From Roseiarcus sp963764955 (GTDB lineage Bacteria; Pseudomonadota; Alphaproteobacteria; Rhizobiales; Beijerinckiaceae), in contig CAVXVE010000023.1 of assembly GCA_963764955.1 (NCBI GenBank), positions 1 to 64,000 on the forward strand: a DNA stretch of 64,000 nt, read 5' to 3'. The translations under genes and the position numbers were made by a program. The notes beneath the pieces were generated by a model that ran no database searches, was not told the origin of the DNA, and was given only the letters and a program-made list of their open reading frames with translations. Numbering within the stretch: the stretch's first letter is position 1; each line of letters starts with the position of its first letter. This document shows positions 39,696-48,156 of the stretch, piece after piece.

Positions 39696-39753
39696 GAGGG
39701 CGCAGGCGCCCAGGCCGCCTGGACAGCCGCCCAAGGCGCCGGGTTCACCCGCC

Positions 39754-40671
39754 TTACAGCTTCGCCAATTCCACCGCCGCCTGGGCGGCGAGCATGGCGT
39801 TATTCCTGATCAGCGCGATGTTGGCCGTAGAACTCTGCCCGCCGGTGAGTTCGAACACGCGCTTCAGGAGGAACGGCGTCGCCTCCTTTTTCGCCACCCC
39901 TTGCGCCTTGGCCTCCGCCACCGCTTCCGCGATGCGCGCCTCGACCGCAGCCTCCTCGAGCGCGTGATCCTGCGGGATCGGATTGGCGATGAGCAGCCCG
40001 CCGGGGCCGATCTCGCGCTGCAGGCGGATCACGCGGGCGAGATCGTGAAGGCCATCGCACCGATGCTCGAGCTTGAAGCCGGACGAGCGCGCGTAGAAGG
40101 CGGGGAACTCATCGGTGCGGTAGCCGACGATCGCCACGCCCTGGGTCTCCAGGAATTCGAGGGTCTTGCCAATATCGAGAATCGATTTGGCGCCGGCGCA
40201 TACGACGGCGACGCGGGTGCGCGAGAGCTCGATGAGATCGGCGGAGACGTCGAACGTCTCCTCCGCCCCGCGGTGCACGCCGCCGATCCCGCCGGTGGCG
40301 AAAATTTCGACGCCCGCAAGCTCAGCGATGAACATCGTCGCTGCGACCGTCGTGCCCGCCGAGCCCTTGCGCGCGGCGACCAACGCGAGGTCCCTTCGCG
40401 AGGCCTTCACCACGCCGCCGCTGAGCTCGCCGAGCCGCTCGATCTCGTCCCCGCTCAAGCCGACGCGAAAGCGCCCATCGATGACCGCGATCGTCGCCGG
40501 AAGGGCGCCCATTTCACGCACCGCCTCCTCGACCGAGCGCGCCGTCTCCACGTTGCGCGGGTAAGGCATGCCATGGGTGATGATTGTCGATTCGAGGGCG
40601 ACGATCGGCTTTTTGGCCGAGCGCGCTTCGGCGATCTCCGGGGAAAAATCCATCAGATCGGCGGCGCTCAT
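39754..40671 (-). CDS. psuG: Pseudouridine-5'-phosphate glycosidase
   Basis: 305 residues, full length. IVALESTIITHGMPYPRNVETA, TIAVIDGRFRVGLS, GSAGTTVAATMFIAELAGVEIFATGGIGGVHRGAEETFDVSADL and CAGAKSILDIGKTLEFLETQGVAIVGYRTDEFPAFY are the conserved blocks of PsuG. It splits pseudouridine 5'-phosphate to uracil and ribose 5-phosphate. The kinase PsuK, often adjacent, is not present. It is convergent with the Gfo/Idh gene. Intact. Confidence 0.95.
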   Translation of the reverse strand: MSAADLMDFSPEIAEARSAKKPIVALESTIITHGMPYPRNVETARSVEEAVREMGALPATIAVIDGRFRVGLSGDEIERLGELSGGVVKASRRDLALVAARKGSAGTTVAATMFIAELAGVEIFATGGIGGVHRGAEETFDVSADLIELSRTRVAVVCAGAKSILDIGKTLEFLETQGVAIVGYRTDEFPAFYARSSGFKLEHRCDGLHDLARVIRLQREIGPGGLLIANPIPQDHALEEAAVEARIAEAVAEAKAQGVAKKEATPFLLKRVFELTGGQSSTANIALIRNNAMLAAQAAVELAKL

Positions 40672-40884
40672 CGCTCATTCTCTCGTTGGGCGGCCGCCGC
40701 GGCCGGCCGTCCCAAGGTTATCGGCAATCCGCCTTCAGGATCAATGGCGGCGATCTTTGGACGCGGCGGATCGTCGCGCGGCCGCTTCAGAATCTTTGAT
40801 TGCGGTCTTGATTTGCTCCCGGCCCCGTATGAGAATCATGGGCCCCGTCCGATCGCTGGCCCCTGCGGGTAGCTCACGGAAATC

Positions 40885-42255
40885 ATGAGCAACGTTTTTT
40901 TCTACGATCTCCTGGCGTCGGTCGCCGAACGCGGCCGCTCCATGCTCAAGATCAAGCCCTGGCCGAAGGACGCGGACAACCGCGTCGATCAGTTGGTCGC
41001 CGACTGCCGGGCGCTGGTCGCCGGGCAAGGCGAAGCGTCCGGGATCGCGCTCGCGGCCGAGATCCTCGGGCGCTATCGCGCGCTCGATCCAGCCGACCAC
41101 GGCGCCTTCTTCCGTGCGCTTGCGGATGATTTCGGCCCTGATCGCGAGCGGGTGCGCGAGGCTGTCGCCAGCTTCGGCTCGGACGGTGACGAAGCACGGC
41201 TGAGCGAAATCCACTACGCCTCCGAGCCGCGCCGTCACGAGCTCTTCCGGCGACTCAATCGCGCGCCGGGCGGCACGGCCACCCTGGTCGCGATGCGCGC
41301 CGACCTCATCCAGCTTATGAACCAGAACCCGTCGCTCGCCATCGTCGATCGCGATTTTCTGCATCTGTTCGGTTCGTGGTTCAATCGGGGTTTTCTGGTG
41401 TTGCGCCGCATCGACTGGTCCTCGCCGGCTGCGCTTCTGGAAAAGATCATCCGTTACGAGGCGGTGCACGAAATCGGCGACTGGGACGAGCTGAGGCGGC
41501 GCATCGATCCCGCTGACCGGCGCTGCTACGCGTTCTTCCATCCGAGGCTGGTCGATGAGCCGCTGATCTTCGTCGAGGTGGCGCTGACGCTTGGCGCGCC
41601 CGCGGCGATCGCGCCGCTGCTCGCGGAAAAGCGCACGCATGTCGCGCCGGACAAGGCGCGTGTTGCGGCGTTCTATTCCATTTCCAATTGCCAGCGCGGC
41701 CTCGCCGGCGTCAATTTCGGCAACTTCCTCATCAAGCAGGTGGTCGAGGAGATCCGCCGCGAGCTGCCGGCGATCGAGACCTTCGTCACCCTTTCGCCGG
41801 TTCCGGGCTTCCGCGCTTGGCTCGAGACGACCGAGGATCCGGCGATCATGGCCGTGAAGACCGTCGCGCTGCAATTGGCGGCCGAGGACGCTTGGCCGGC
41901 GCCCGCCGCAGCGGCCAGGCTGCGCGCCGCGCTCGAGCCGCTCGCCGCCTATTACTTCCTGAAAGCGCGCCGTCCCGACGGCCGTGTGCTGGACCCGGTC
42001 GCCCGCTTCCATCTTGGCAATGGCGCGCGGCTTGAGCGCATCGACTGGGAGGGGGACCTGTCGCCCAAGGGGCTCGCCGAGTCGTTCGGGATCATGGTCA
42101 ATTATCTCTACGATCTCGACGAGATCGAGCGCAATCACGAGGCCTTCGTCAACCGCGGCCAGATCGCCGCTTCGGCCGCCGTGAAGAAGCTCGTTCCCGC
42201 CGCGCCTTCGCGCCTGCGCGCGGCTTTGCCGGGCGCTTTGGCGTCCAATGCGTGA
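40885..42255 (+). CDS. Malonyl-CoA decarboxylase
   Basis: 456 residues. The helical N-terminal domain contains LVADCRALVAGQGEASGIALAAEIL. The acetyltransferase-like catalytic domain has LRRIDWSSPAALLEKIIRYEAVHEI, CYAFFHPRLVDEPLIFVEVALT, FYSISNCQRGLAGVNFGNFLIKQV, FVTLSPVPGFRAWL and GIMVNYLYDLDEIERNHEAF, the conserved blocks of the enzyme. It converts malonyl-CoA to acetyl-CoA, for malonate use or to limit malonyl-CoA. No malonyl-CoA synthetase or transporter is next to it. Its stop overlaps a possible GTG of the next gene. Confidence 0.93.
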   Translation: MSNVFFYDLLASVAERGRSMLKIKPWPKDADNRVDQLVADCRALVAGQGEASGIALAAEILGRYRALDPADHGAFFRALADDFGPDRERVREAVASFGSDGDEARLSEIHYASEPRRHELFRRLNRAPGGTATLVAMRADLIQLMNQNPSLAIVDRDFLHLFGSWFNRGFLVLRRIDWSSPAALLEKIIRYEAVHEIGDWDELRRRIDPADRRCYAFFHPRLVDEPLIFVEVALTLGAPAAIAPLLAEKRTHVAPDKARVAAFYSISNCQRGLAGVNFGNFLIKQVVEEIRRELPAIETFVTLSPVPGFRAWLETTEDPAIMAVKTVALQLAAEDAWPAPAAAARLRAALEPLAAYYFLKARRPDGRVLDPVARFHLGNGARLERIDWEGDLSPKGLAESFGIMVNYLYDLDEIERNHEAFVNRGQIAASAAVKKLVPAAPSRLRAALPGALASNA

Positions 42256-42293
42256 GCGGCGAAAGGCCTCGCTTTTCACGTTATGATGGCTCG

Positions 42294-42896
42294 ATGGACA
42301 TGACCGCCGAAGAGATCGCCACCATTCGCATCGAGCTCATCGACACCGACCCGCCGATCTGGCGCGAGGTCGAGGTTGCGACCTCCATCTCACTCAAGAC
42401 CTTGCACGCGGTCATCCAGGCGGCGTTCGGATGGCGGAATTACCATCTCTGGGAGTTTTCGTTCGGCAAGCGTCGTTACGGTCCGCCAAGCGACGAGGAT
42501 TGGAGAGAAGAGCCGCTTGTCGATGCAGGCAAGGTCCGACTGGTGGATCTGCTCGGTCCGCGCAAGACCAAAATCGATTACATGTACGACTTTGGCGACA
42601 GCTGGGAGCATCGCCTGACCGTTTCCGATGTTCGCGCAGGCGATCCGGATTGCTCCTATCCTCGCTACGTCGCGGGCGAGCGCAACGGTCCGCCCGAGGA
42701 TTGCGGCGGAATTCCAGGCTTCTACGACAAGCTCGAGACGGCGGCCGACCCGCGCCATCCGGACCATCGGGAGATCAAGAGATGGCTCCGCGACTACGAT
42801 GCCGACATGATCGACGAAGCGTCCGTCAAACGTGCGCTCGGACGGCTCGCCAATCGCGGCGGAAAGGCCGGGGCCAGGAAAAAGAAACCGGCCTGA
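42294..42896 (+). CDS. Plasmid pRiA4b ORF-3 family protein
   Basis: 200 residues from ATG 42294. A GTG at 42252 overlapping the malonyl-CoA decarboxylase stop (GTGA) would add 14 residues. The family pattern is RIELIDTDPPIWREVEV, LHAVIQAAFGWRNYHLWEF, YMYDFGDSWEHRLTV and GPPEDCGGIPGFYDKLE. The domain resembles a part of IS1096-type TnpR proteins and is frequent as a stand-alone chromosomal gene. Its role is unknown, and nothing mobile is seen around it. The Lys-rich end (GKAGARKKKPA) suggests nucleic-acid contact. Confidence 0.85.
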   Translation: MDMTAEEIATIRIELIDTDPPIWREVEVATSISLKTLHAVIQAAFGWRNYHLWEFSFGKRRYGPPSDEDWREEPLVDAGKVRLVDLLGPRKTKIDYMYDFGDSWEHRLTVSDVRAGDPDCSYPRYVAGERNGPPEDCGGIPGFYDKLETAADPRHPDHREIKRWLRDYDADMIDEASVKRALGRLANRGGKAGARKKKPA

Positions 42897-42907
42897 CCCC
42901 GCGCGCC

Positions 42908-43963
42908 TTAAGGACGCGCCTCGAGCACCATGTTGAACGGCGTCTCGGTCGCCTTGCGCACTGCGCCGAACCCTCCCTGCGTAATCGCCGACGACAGCTT
43001 GGCGAATCCGGCCTGCGCCCCGAGCGCCGCGCCGACCGGCTGGTCGAGCGACGTCGGGATGCACACCATCGTTGAGCCCGCGTAGTACATCCGGCCGACC
43101 GGATTGAGATTGTCCTCGAGCCGGTCGCCCGCCTGAGGCTCGACGATCATCCAGCTGCCGTCGGACTTGAGCGTCTGGCGCACATGGCGCGCGGCGCCGA
43201 CCGGATCGCCCATGTCATGCAGGCAGTCGAAGAACGTCACCAGGTCCAAATCTTTTCCGGGAAAATCGCCCGCCATAGCGACCTCGAACTTCGTGTTCGC
43301 GGCCGCTCCATGCTGCTCGGCGTGAAGGCGCGCTTGCTCGACCGACGCGGGATGAAAGTCGTAGCCGACGAAGCTCGACTTCGGAAACGCCTTCGCCATC
43401 ATGATGGTCGAAAACCCGTGCCCGCAGCCGACGTCGGCCACGTTCGCGCCGGACTCGAGCTTGGCCGTCACGCCGTCCAGCGCCGGCAGCCAGGAACTCA
43501 CGAGATTGTTGTGATAGCCGACGCGGAAGAAGCGTCCGGTGGTGCAGAACAGGCATTGCGACTGATCGCCCCAGCCAACGCCCTTGCCGGAGCGAAAGGC
43601 GGGTTCGACCAGCGGCTGGTTGTCCAGCATGACCGCCGCCATGTCGAACGCCGCTTGCAGATAGACGGGACTGTCGGGCTCGGCGAACACCATCGCCTGT
43701 TCCGGCGGCAGGGTGAATTTGCCGGTTTGGGGCTCGTATTCGAGATAGCCCGATGCCGCCTGATGCGACAGCCATTCGCGCGCATAGCGTTCGGCGACGT
43801 TCGTCTTCGCAGCAAGCTCCGCCGAGGTCATCGGGCCCTGCTCGTGGAGCGCCTTGTAGAGGCCGAACTTCTCACCCATGCGCACCATCGGCACGCTGAG
43901 AGCCCCTCCGAGATCGCCCAGAATCTTGTCCATGAACGCGTTGAGCTTGGTCTCGTCCACCAT
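42908..43963 (-). CDS. Class I SAM-dependent methyltransferase with N-terminal winged helix
   Basis: 351 residues. The N-terminal part has a winged-helix dimerisation domain (GLYKALHEQGPMTSAELAAKTNVAERYAREWLSHQAASGYL). Motif I, VADVGCGHGFSTIMMAKAFP, is near residue 170, then FVGYDFHPASVEQAR and LDLVTFFDCLHDMGDPVGAARH. It is similar in layout to small-molecule O-methyltransferases and to a transcription-linked group with a winged helix; the substrate is unknown. The upstream gap contains two sets of direct repeats, so expression is probably regulated. Confidence 0.85.
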   Translation of the reverse strand: MVDETKLNAFMDKILGDLGGALSVPMVRMGEKFGLYKALHEQGPMTSAELAAKTNVAERYAREWLSHQAASGYLEYEPQTGKFTLPPEQAMVFAEPDSPVYLQAAFDMAAVMLDNQPLVEPAFRSGKGVGWGDQSQCLFCTTGRFFRVGYHNNLVSSWLPALDGVTAKLESGANVADVGCGHGFSTIMMAKAFPKSSFVGYDFHPASVEQARLHAEQHGAAANTKFEVAMAGDFPGKDLDLVTFFDCLHDMGDPVGAARHVRQTLKSDGSWMIVEPQAGDRLEDNLNPVGRMYYAGSTMVCIPTSLDQPVGAALGAQAGFAKLSSAITQGGFGAVRKATETPFNMVLEARP

Positions 43964-44030
43964 TGTCGCCTCCTCCGTTTCTTGTCTGAATATCAGAGTC
44001 GAACACGCGACGTTACAGAGGGCGCCGAAA

Positions 44031-44062
44031 TCTCAATTTTGCTAACTCTCAATTTTGCTAAC
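44031..44062. repeat. Tandem 16-base repeat upstream of the methyltransferase
   Basis: TCTCAATTTTGCTAAC occurs twice without spacer, 68 bases upstream of the methyltransferase start. It is AT-rich in a GC-rich genome. A protein-binding site or slippage repeat is possible. Confidence 0.75.
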
Positions 44063-44134
44063 GAAGAAAATGTGACGTCAGCATGCCTTTCGCCGCCCTC
44101 GTCTTGGGAGAAGCATTTTCTCTCCTTCCCTCTT

Positions 44135-44181
44135 GTCAATAGGTATTAGTACTTACCTGGGTCAATAGGTGGTAGTGCCTA
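44135..44181. promoter_or_regulatory. Two 21-base direct repeats, 26-base period
   Basis: Copies at 44135-44155 and 44161-44181 share GTCAATAGGT, then TAGT and a final TA. The first copy also contains AGGTA...TACCT as an inverted pair. The region lies between the divergent methyltransferase and monooxygenase genes, so it is a candidate operator. The 382-base gap 43964-44345 holds no other feature I can name. Confidence 0.5.
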
Positions 44182-44345
44182 TTTCACGTGGGTTGCCCGC
44201 TTTCCAGCCGGCAACTTTTGGGTGTGTGAGATCGCGGCTCCGCCCTCGACCTGGCCTCATCCGACACCGATTTCGCCAAGCCGCGACACGGTTCTAAGAT
44301 CAACGCAAGCGGGCTGCGAACGATCGGCCCGAGGGGAGGAACGCG

Positions 44346-44636
44346 ATGTACGCCGCGATTCGTCAGTTCAAAGCCAAGCCGGGCTCAGCCGATGCGCTCG
44401 CCGAGAAGATCAAGGAGGCGATCTCCATCATCAGCGACGTCTCCGGCTTCATGGGCTACTATGTGGTCTACGCGCCGGATGATACGGTGACTGCGATCAG
44501 CGTCTTCAACACCGCCGCGGAAGCGCAGGAGTCCAACCGGCGGGCGCTGGCCTTCATCGAGGAGAACCTGGGCCCACTTGTCATCGGGCAGGCGAGCGCG
44601 ACCGCCGGTCCGGTGATCGTACACTCGCTGCCTTGA
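44346..44636 (+). CDS. Antibiotic biosynthesis monooxygenase-like (dimeric alpha/beta barrel) protein
   Basis: 96 residues. GAGGGGAGGAACG lies directly upstream of the ATG. MYAAIRQFKAKPGSADALAEKIKEAISIISDVSGFMGYYVVYAPDDTVTAISVFNTAAEAQESNRRALAFIEENL follows the ferredoxin-like pattern of ABM/dimeric barrel proteins. Such small proteins may be heme or quinone oxygenases or simply stress proteins; no catalytic residue can be assigned. Convergent with the DUF4337 gene, 13 bases away. Confidence 0.75.
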   Translation: MYAAIRQFKAKPGSADALAEKIKEAISIISDVSGFMGYYVVYAPDDTVTAISVFNTAAEAQESNRRALAFIEENLGPLVIGQASATAGPVIVHSLP

Positions 44637-44649
44637 GGGCGATTCTGGC

Positions 44650-45232
44650 TTACCCGATGAACGACAACACGGCCGGGGCGAAAAAGCCGAACGCGATCAG
44701 CGCCGCGCCGATCGCGCCAAGCGCGGCGCTGAGCCAGACGAGGGCGGTGATCCCGGTGATGATCGCGGCCGAGGCCAGAACGATGGCGATCTGGGTCAGG
44801 CCGCTCCCGAGTTCGTAATGCCCGAGCCGTCGATTGGCCAATTCCCGAGCTTCCGACGCCTCCTTCGCCCGATCCTGGATCGCCTCCATGCTGTCTTCCG
44901 GCTTCTTCGGGTCCTTCTCGTATCGCGCCACAGTCGCCTTGAAGTCCGCGATCTGCTTCTCGAACGCCTCTTGCGCCTTGGGATCGGTCACCGCGCTCTT
45001 TTGCGCCTCGAGAGCGGCCGCGGCCGTCTCGACGACGGTCGAGCGAATCCTCTTGGCCTGATAGAAATTGAAGAGATCGGAGGAACTCGATGTTTTTTTC
45101 TGTCGACAAATGCTGGGCGTTCTTGGCGCCGGCTTCGGCCAGCGCCAGCAGGAGCGCAAGAATGGCGATGACGAGGGCGACCGCCTGACTCTTTTCTTTC
45201 GCCTCGACCGCGGATTCGGTGGCTTCAGGCAT
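44650..45232 (-). pseudogene. DUF4337 domain-containing membrane protein, one frameshift in a homopolymer
   Basis: The N-terminus MPEATESAVEAKEKSQAVALVIAILALLLALAEAGAKNAQHLSTEKN is in one frame. SSSDLFNFYQAKRIRSTVVETAAAAL, FEKQIADFKATVARYEKDPKKPEDSM and two C-terminal membrane segments (TQIAIVLASAAIITGITALVWL; GAIGAALIAFGFFAPAVLSFI) are in another. The change falls in a run of seven T (minus-strand A) at about 45093-45099. Joined length is about 194 aa, normal for DUF4337. The function of the family is unknown. The homopolymer site makes a sequencing error the simplest explanation. Confidence 0.8.
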
Positions 45233-45661
45233 GAATTGACCTTCTCAAGTTCGGGGGCCGCAAACCGACCCCGGGAGGTTCGCCGCAACCAGCGTTTTTC
45301 GCCCCGCAAAACAACCTTCTTGGATTGATCCCGAAGTGGACCTGGGATCTGCCTGCGATTCGGCTCGAATAACGTATTGAAAATGGCGTTGCGACGCCAG
45401 AGCGTCCCTTCGTTGTACGGGTTACAGACGCGAAGGGGCCCTATTCTCCTCGCGGCCCGGCCTCGAAGGCCCACTGCCGTGGCCGAGCCGCCTCGGTAGC
45501 CTCCGTCGTCAAGGAGAGCCTCGCGTGGGCCGGCTTGTTCGGCCACGTTATTCCCATTCTATTTGAGCGCGACACATCGCGCTCGATTCCGCACGGGCGG
45601 CGCGGGCGCGCATTCACGCTTCGGCAATTAAGGCGATGATCGGTTCCCATCATCGAACTCT
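45233..45661. other. Gene-free region between DUF4337 and nadE
   Basis: 429 bases with no ORF I can support. It should contain the DUF4337 promoter. A hairpin near the right end serves as a possible nadE terminator. Confidence 0.5.
45634..45655 (-). terminator. Hairpin after nadE
   Basis: CGATGAT and ATCATCG (7-base arms, 8-base loop) lie 6 bases after the nadE stop. The flanking sequence is AT-rich but has no long U tract; weak. Confidence 0.35.
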
Positions 45662-47408
45662 TTATTCCTCGAACCGCTCGCTCGTTCCCGTCGACTTTGA
45701 GGGCGCGATCGAAGCGTCCGGCCCTTGCGCCTTAAGGCCCTGGTCGCGGAACCGGTTGACGATCGGATAGCGCCGGTCGCGGCCGAAATTCTTCGGCCCG
45801 ACCTTCACCCCCGGCGCCGACTGCCGGCGCTTGTATTCGGCGAGATAAAGCAGCCGCTCGAACTCGGCGCACCGTCTCGGGGTCGTAACCCTCAGCCACG
45901 ATGTCGGCGACGCGCATCTCCTTTTCGACGAGGCTGCGCAGAATGCCGTCAAGAACTGGATAGGGCGGCAGCGAATCCTCGTCCTTCTGGTTCTCGCGCA
46001 GTTCGGCGCTCGGCGGCTTGACGATGATGTTCTCAGGAATGACCTCGCCATCCGGCCCGAGCGCGCCGAACGGCTTCCAGCGGTTGCGCAGGGCGGACAG
46101 GCGAAAGACCTCCATCTTGTAGAGGTCCTTGATCGGATTGAAGCCGCCGTTCATGTCGCCGTAGAGCGTGGCGTAGCCGACCGACATTTCCGACTTGTTG
46201 CCGGTCGTCACCACCATCGCGCCGGTCTTGTTCGAGATCGCCATCAGGATGAGGCCGCGCGCCCGGCTCTGGATGTTCTCTTCCGTGATGTCGCGTGGCT
46301 TGCCGGCAAACATCTGTTTGAGCGCCCGCTCCACCCCCTCGACCGGCTCGGCGATCGGCACGGTGTCGTAACGGAGGCCGAGCGCTTTGGCGCATGCAGC
46401 CGCATCGGAAAGCAATTCATTCGAGGTGAAGCGATAGGGCAGCATGACGGCGTGCACGCGCCGAGCGCCCAGCGCGTCGACCGCCATCGCGGCGCAGAGC
46501 GCCGAATCGACGCCGCCCGACAAGCCCAGCACGACGCCCGGAAAGCGGTTGTTCTCGACATAGTCGCGCAGCCCCATGACGCAGGCCGCATAGTCGGCCT
46601 CGTCGCCCTCCTCGACGATCTCGCGCGGGCCCTCGACGCAAGCCCAGCCGCTTTTCCCCCGCTCCCAGACGGTGCGCGCCACCATGGCGCGAAAGGCCGG
46701 CAATTGCGCGCCTAACGTGCGGTCGGCGTTGAGCGCGAACGAGCCGCCGTCGAACACGAGCTCGTCCTGCCCGCCGACCATGTTGAGATAGATGAGCGGC
46801 AGCCCGCTCTCGACGACGCGCGCGACTGCGACGTTCTGGCGGATCGCGAGCTTGTCGCGCTCATAAGGCGACGCGTTGCCGACGAGCAGGATTTCGCCCC
46901 CGGTTTCGAGAATGCACTCGACCGGGTCCGGGCCCCAGATATCCTCGCAGATCGGAACGCCGAGGCGCGCGCCGCGAAAGACGATCGGCCCCGGCGAGGG
47001 GCCGGCCGCGAACACCCGCTTCTCGTCGAACACGCCATAATTGGGCAGGTCGACCTTGAACCGCACCGCCTCGATCCGCCCGCCGTCGATGAGCGCCATG
47101 GCGTTGTAGAGCTTGCCGTCCTCTACCCAGGGCAGGCCGACCAGCGCCGCAGGGCCGCCGTCGGCGGTCTCGCGCGCCAGCTCCTCGCAGGCCGCCCGGC
47201 AGGCCTCCTGGAACGCGGGCTTCAGCACCAGGTCCTCGGGCGGATAGCCGGAGAGGTAGAGTTCGGGCGCCATTACGATGTCGGCGCCGAAGGCGGCGGC
47301 TTCCGCGCGCGCTTTGCGCAGCCGGTCGCGGTTGCCGGAAATGTCGCCGACAATGGCGGGGATTTGCGCCAGCGCAATCGTAAGGCGGTTGGTGACGGGG
47401 GCGGGCAT
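45662..47408 (-). CDS. nadE: Glutamine-dependent NAD+ synthetase, C-terminal frameshift
   Basis: About 582 residues from ATG 47408. The N-terminal glutaminase (nitrilase) domain has MAPELYLSGYPPEDLVL, RFKVDLPNYGVFDEKRVF and the cysteine in PICEDIWGPD. The synthetase domain has the ATP loop GLSGGVDSALCAAMAVDALG and VVTTGNKSEMSVGYATLYGDMNGGFNPIKDLYK. The last about 70 residues (FERLLYLAEYKRRQSAPGVKVGPKNFGRDRRYPIVNRF) are in the next frame; the shift is near 45872. The last step of NAD synthesis is essential, so this shift is very likely a sequence error or its effect would be lethal. Confidence 0.9.
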
Positions 47409-47518
47409 GGGGGAGCTTTTGCCTGAGCGCCGGGGTAGGCGCAATGCGGGGGCGCTTCCGGTTCTAGACCGGGAGTGTGCTATCACCATTTTCGCGACTG
47501 CGTATTCTGGAGCCTGAA

Positions 47519-47767
47519 TTGGCGAGCAATGTCACGATGAAAGGGCAAGTCACTTTGCCCAACCCGGCGCGCGAGACCGCAGGAAGCCGGCCCGGGGGCC
47601 GGGTGAGCGACCGCGTGCGGCCCGAAGGCGGCGCGATCGTCGAGACCGAGGCCGCGGTCAAAAACGAACAGGCCTACCTGAGCCAACTCGCGGAGATGAG
47701 CCGGCGCCGGCCGATTCGCGGATTGTCGACGGAAGACATCATGCGGATGACCCGGGGCGAGGATTGA
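47519..47767 (+). CDS. AbrB/MazE-like antitoxin, no toxin partner seen
   Basis: 82 residues from TTG 47519, with GGAG 6 bases upstream; an ATG at 47477 adds residues without homology. NVTMKGQVTLPNPARETAGSRPGGRV is a swapped-hairpin AbrB DNA-binding motif (typical consensus VTxKGQVTLPKxxRExxGxxPGDxV). The tail SRRRPIRGLSTEDIMRMTRGE is the usual toxin-contact end of such antitoxins. No PIN-domain gene follows; instead a dispersed repeat begins about 50 bases downstream. It is an orphan antitoxin whose partner may have been lost. Confidence 0.75.
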   Translation: MASNVTMKGQVTLPNPARETAGSRPGGRVSDRVRPEGGAIVETEAAVKNEQAYLSQLAEMSRRRPIRGLSTEDIMRMTRGED

Positions 47768-47819
47768 TCTTCATCGACGCGAAGCGTCATGCGGACGGCG
47801 CCCCTCGCTCATAGCCCGG

Positions 47820-48095
47820 CGATAGTCTGTCGATCGACATTTTGTTGCGGAAAATCGGAAGTCGGGCTAACCTGCCTCCATGACCATTTTCGCCTTCCCG
47901 CCTGCGCTTCCGGCCGCTCCCACGAGCGCTTCACGGGGCGAGGGGGCCGCGCGAAAATTTTTCGCGGAAAATCGCGCGTAACCCATTGATAAGTCTCAAT
48001 TCGGACGAAGGAATCCAAGGAAATCCAAGCTTTTCCAACCCCTCGTGAAGGGGGTTTTCGCCCCGAAACGGTGAGCGGCCAAGAAAACCCAAAAC
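47820..48095 (+). repeat. Dispersed repeat, copy B
   Basis: Parallel to copy A over its whole length. Shared are CGATAGTCTG/CGATAGGGGC at the left, GGAAAATCGGAAG, a GC-rich variable centre, GCGAAAATTTTTCGCG, TAACCCATTGATAAG, AATCCAAGGAAATCCAAGC and GGGGGTTTTCGCCCC. It fills the gap between the orphan antitoxin and the acyltransferase. The centre is not conserved between copies, while the borders are. Confidence 0.75.
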
Positions 48096-48156
48096 CTGAA
48101 GGAAGCCCCCGCCGCCGCGGGGCGGCGGCGAAACGAGGGGGCCCGGCCCGGCGGGC

